From Pseudomonadota bacterium (GTDB taxonomy: Bacteria > Pseudomonadota > Alphaproteobacteria > Rhizobiales > Xanthobacteraceae), in assembly GCA_023404675.1 (NCBI GenBank), contig JAEYAW010000019.1, positions 1 to 15,319 on the forward strand: 15,319 nucleotides of DNA, in the 5' to 3' direction. Below, piece by piece: positions 14,142 through 15,319 of this stretch. The position numbers and the translations under genes were made by a program. The stretch's first letter is position 1. Every line of letters starts with the position of its first letter. The notes under the pieces were generated by a model, which was given only the letters and a program-made list of their open reading frames with translations, was not told the DNA's origin and did no database searches.

Positions 14142-14331
14142 GCTGCGCCGAACAGACGAGATGGTGATCGAGCCGACGGGGAACTGCATGGCGGTCTCGC
14201 GGGTGCTGTCGCCCTTCGTCGAGCAGGTGGTGATCGCCAACCCGCTACAGGTCAAAGCGATCGACAACGCACACGTGAAGACCGACAAGGTCGACGCCGG
14301 CACGCTGGTGAGCCTCTACACGGCCGGATTC
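14142..14331 (+). pseudogene. IS110-family transposase, internal fragment
   Basis: The plus strand encodes LRRTDEMVIEPTGNCMAVSR, then VLSPFVEQVVIANPLQVKAI and DNAHVKTDKVDAGTLVSLYTAGF. This is the IS110-type DEDD region, where E in VIEATGN and the D pair in HVKTDKxDA are catalytic; here they remain but the N-terminal Asp region and the entire C-terminal serine domain are missing. The frame continues on both sides only by chance. It abuts the IS256 remnant head to head. Confidence 0.85.
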
Positions 14332-14374
14332 CATAGGTCATTACCCAAACCAGTCTGGCTGCCGGTGTCATGGC

Positions 14375-14404
14375 GCTCTCTCCCTTGCTCGCAAGGGAGA
14401 GAGC
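14375..14404. repeat. Perfect 30-base palindrome
   Basis: GCTCTCTCCCTTGC (14375-14388) is matched exactly by its complement at 14391-14404 with two central bases. No U tract follows on either strand. It lies in a 324-base stretch (14332-14655) with no convincing gene, next to the IS110 remnant, so it may be an element end or a miniature repeat. Confidence 0.75.
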
Positions 14405-14574
14405 TTAAGCCAAGCCGTGATGCTCCACGGCGCCATTGTCCTCGCCGTGCTCCTGTTCCAACTCGTGCTTCGACGGCCCGGGAGCGCGGAATGCTGACGG
14501 AGCGCGGCAAAACGATGGAACAGACGAACGGCGTCTGCTGCCAGGTCGATCCGGGCCACTCGGCAATGAGGCGG

Positions 14575-14606
14575 GGCCACGGTCGCCGCTGCCGGCGACC
14601 GTGGCC
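14575..14606. repeat. Perfect 14-bp hairpin beyond the BON-domain gene
   Basis: GGCCACGGTCGCCG (14575-14588) and CGGCGACCGTGGCC (14593-14606) pair completely around CTGC. It lies about 50 bases past the stop of the minus-strand BON gene and could end its transcript, but there is no U tract, so function is open. Confidence 0.7.
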
Positions 14607-14655
14607 AAATGCGACCATTACGCTGGATTGATCAGGTGGCGGCGAGCGGAGCAGC

Positions 14656-15315
14656 CTAGCCGATGGTGATGCGATTATCGACGCTCGTCACCCCAGGGGC
14701 AGCCCACGCCGACCGCTCGGCTTCCTGCTTCTCGGCCCAGGAGCGAACCGTGCCGCGCAGGATCACCTTGCTGCCGTCCACCTCGACGGTGATCCGGTCG
14801 GCATCGACCTGGGCGCTGCGGACCAGCGCATCCTGTATCTTCCGCTTCACTTCGGTTGGGGTTACCTTTGTCTTCACGACGATCATGTTGGTCACGCCCT
14901 TGACGCCCGTGATCGAACGCACCGCCCGCTCGGCCCACTCCTTCTGGTAGTTCCATTCGGCTTCGCCCTCGAGTGTCAGCCAGCCGTTCTTCACCACGAC
15001 CTTGACCTTGTCCGCGGCGCCCCAGAGCTCCCGTTTGACGGCCTTGACGGCCTCCTCGGCGATCTCGGGATCGGTGCGTTCACTGGCGAGCTTGACTTCG
15101 ATGTCATTCGCGACGCCCTTCACGCCGGACACGCGTTTTGCGGCCTTCTCGGCGTAATAGGAGTCCATGTAGCGCTTGACGAAGCCGGTCAGCGTTACGA
15201 CGCCGTCCTTGACGGCCACGGCGATGTGGCTGTCATCGATGATGGAAGGATCATATTTGATCTCGTCTTCGACGTCCTTCTTGATCGAAGCATCTGTGCG
15301 GAACCATGAGACCAT
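14656..15315 (-). CDS. Protein with three BON domains
   Basis: 219 residues made almost entirely of three BON repeats: about 9-75 (KKDVEDEIKYDPSI, VKDGVVTLTGFV, RVSGVKGVANDIEVK), 85-150 (EAVKAVKRELWG, VKNGWLTLEGEAEW, SITGVKGVTNMIVVK) and 152-219 (VKRKIQDALVR, VEVDGSKVILRGTVRSW, APGVTSVDNRITIG). BON domains bind lipids or periplasmic partners and are found in OsmY-like stress proteins. No signal peptide is visible from this start, so a periplasmic site is not shown. The first ATG is four bases from the window edge and the frame may continue beyond it, so the N-terminus is provisional. It is not obviously linked to the mobile genes. Confidence 0.88.
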   Translation of the reverse strand: MVSWFRTDASIKKDVEDEIKYDPSIIDDSHIAVAVKDGVVTLTGFVKRYMDSYYAEKAAKRVSGVKGVANDIEVKLASERTDPEIAEEAVKAVKRELWGAADKVKVVVKNGWLTLEGEAEWNYQKEWAERAVRSITGVKGVTNMIVVKTKVTPTEVKRKIQDALVRSAQVDADRITVEVDGSKVILRGTVRSWAEKQEAERSAWAAPGVTSVDNRITIG

Positions 15316-15319
15316 GACG

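Noticed and set aside
13828..14631. A 267-codon plus-strand frame read as one protein
   Set aside because: Only the middle matches a family (IS110 fragment); the start is opposite the IS256 remnant and the end is unrelated, so the frame is open by chance.
1..15319. CRISPR array, tRNA or rRNA
   Set aside because: No regularly spaced repeats, cloverleaf-like sequence or rRNA-like sequence was seen on either strand.

Overview
This is a high-GC window that reads as an accessory region (plasmid, integrative element or genomic island) of an alphaproteobacterium. The lineage call rests on three things: an imuA-imuB-dnaE2 mutagenesis cassette, a LexA box of the alphaproteobacterial GTTC-N7-GTTC type in front of it, and paired ArdC-type antirestriction genes next to a very large ParB-like gene, an arrangement common on rhizobial and sphingomonad mobile DNA. 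No rRNA, tRNA, CRISPR array, relaxase or replication gene was seen, so plasmid and chromosome cannot be told apart. Nearly all genes lie on the minus strand; the exceptions are two tyrosine recombinases.

Layout. 1-4302: the SOS mutagenesis operon, reading right to left: LexA box and promoter, imuA, imuB, then dnaE2, which runs off the left edge. 4457-5143: a ParE-like toxin and RelB/DinJ-like antitoxin with their promoter. 5162-6181: antirestriction gene ardC copy 1 with a structured leader. 6349-7014: an unrecognised 195-residue gene with a good intrinsic terminator. 7043-7243: a gene-free stretch with unusually strong folding potential. 7310-9379: a two-recombinase mobile element on the plus strand (resembling the second and third recombinases of a recombinase-in-trio element). 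Its right end is an array of TTATGCCG repeats, and it cuts a conserved small gene at codon 90. 9380-12655: that interrupted gene, the 711-residue ParB-like gene and a probably frameshifted HEPN-like gene. 12591-13619: ardC copy 2 and its leader. 13812-14331: remnants of an IS256-family and an IS110-family insertion sequence. 14332-14655: no convincing gene, but two long perfect hairpins. 14656-15315: a triple-BON-domain protein.

How it may work together. ArdC proteins and ParB-like proteins are typical of plasmid leading regions, which enter a recipient first and blunt host restriction and other defences; the toxin-antitoxin pair would stabilise the DNA and the SOS cassette would add damage-induced mutagenesis. 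The most interesting signal is in the leaders. The parB-like gene and ardC copy 2 are preceded by the same architecture: a long basal stem that buries the ribosome binding site and ends 1-2 bases before the ATG, plus an apical hairpin with the same AGAGG loop. The stems differ in sequence but keep their pairing. The interrupted small gene and ardC copy 1 also have ribosome binding sites inside potential hairpins, of other designs. This suggests post-transcriptional control, or alternatively single-stranded promoter function, shared across the anti-defence genes. It is inferred from sequence alone.
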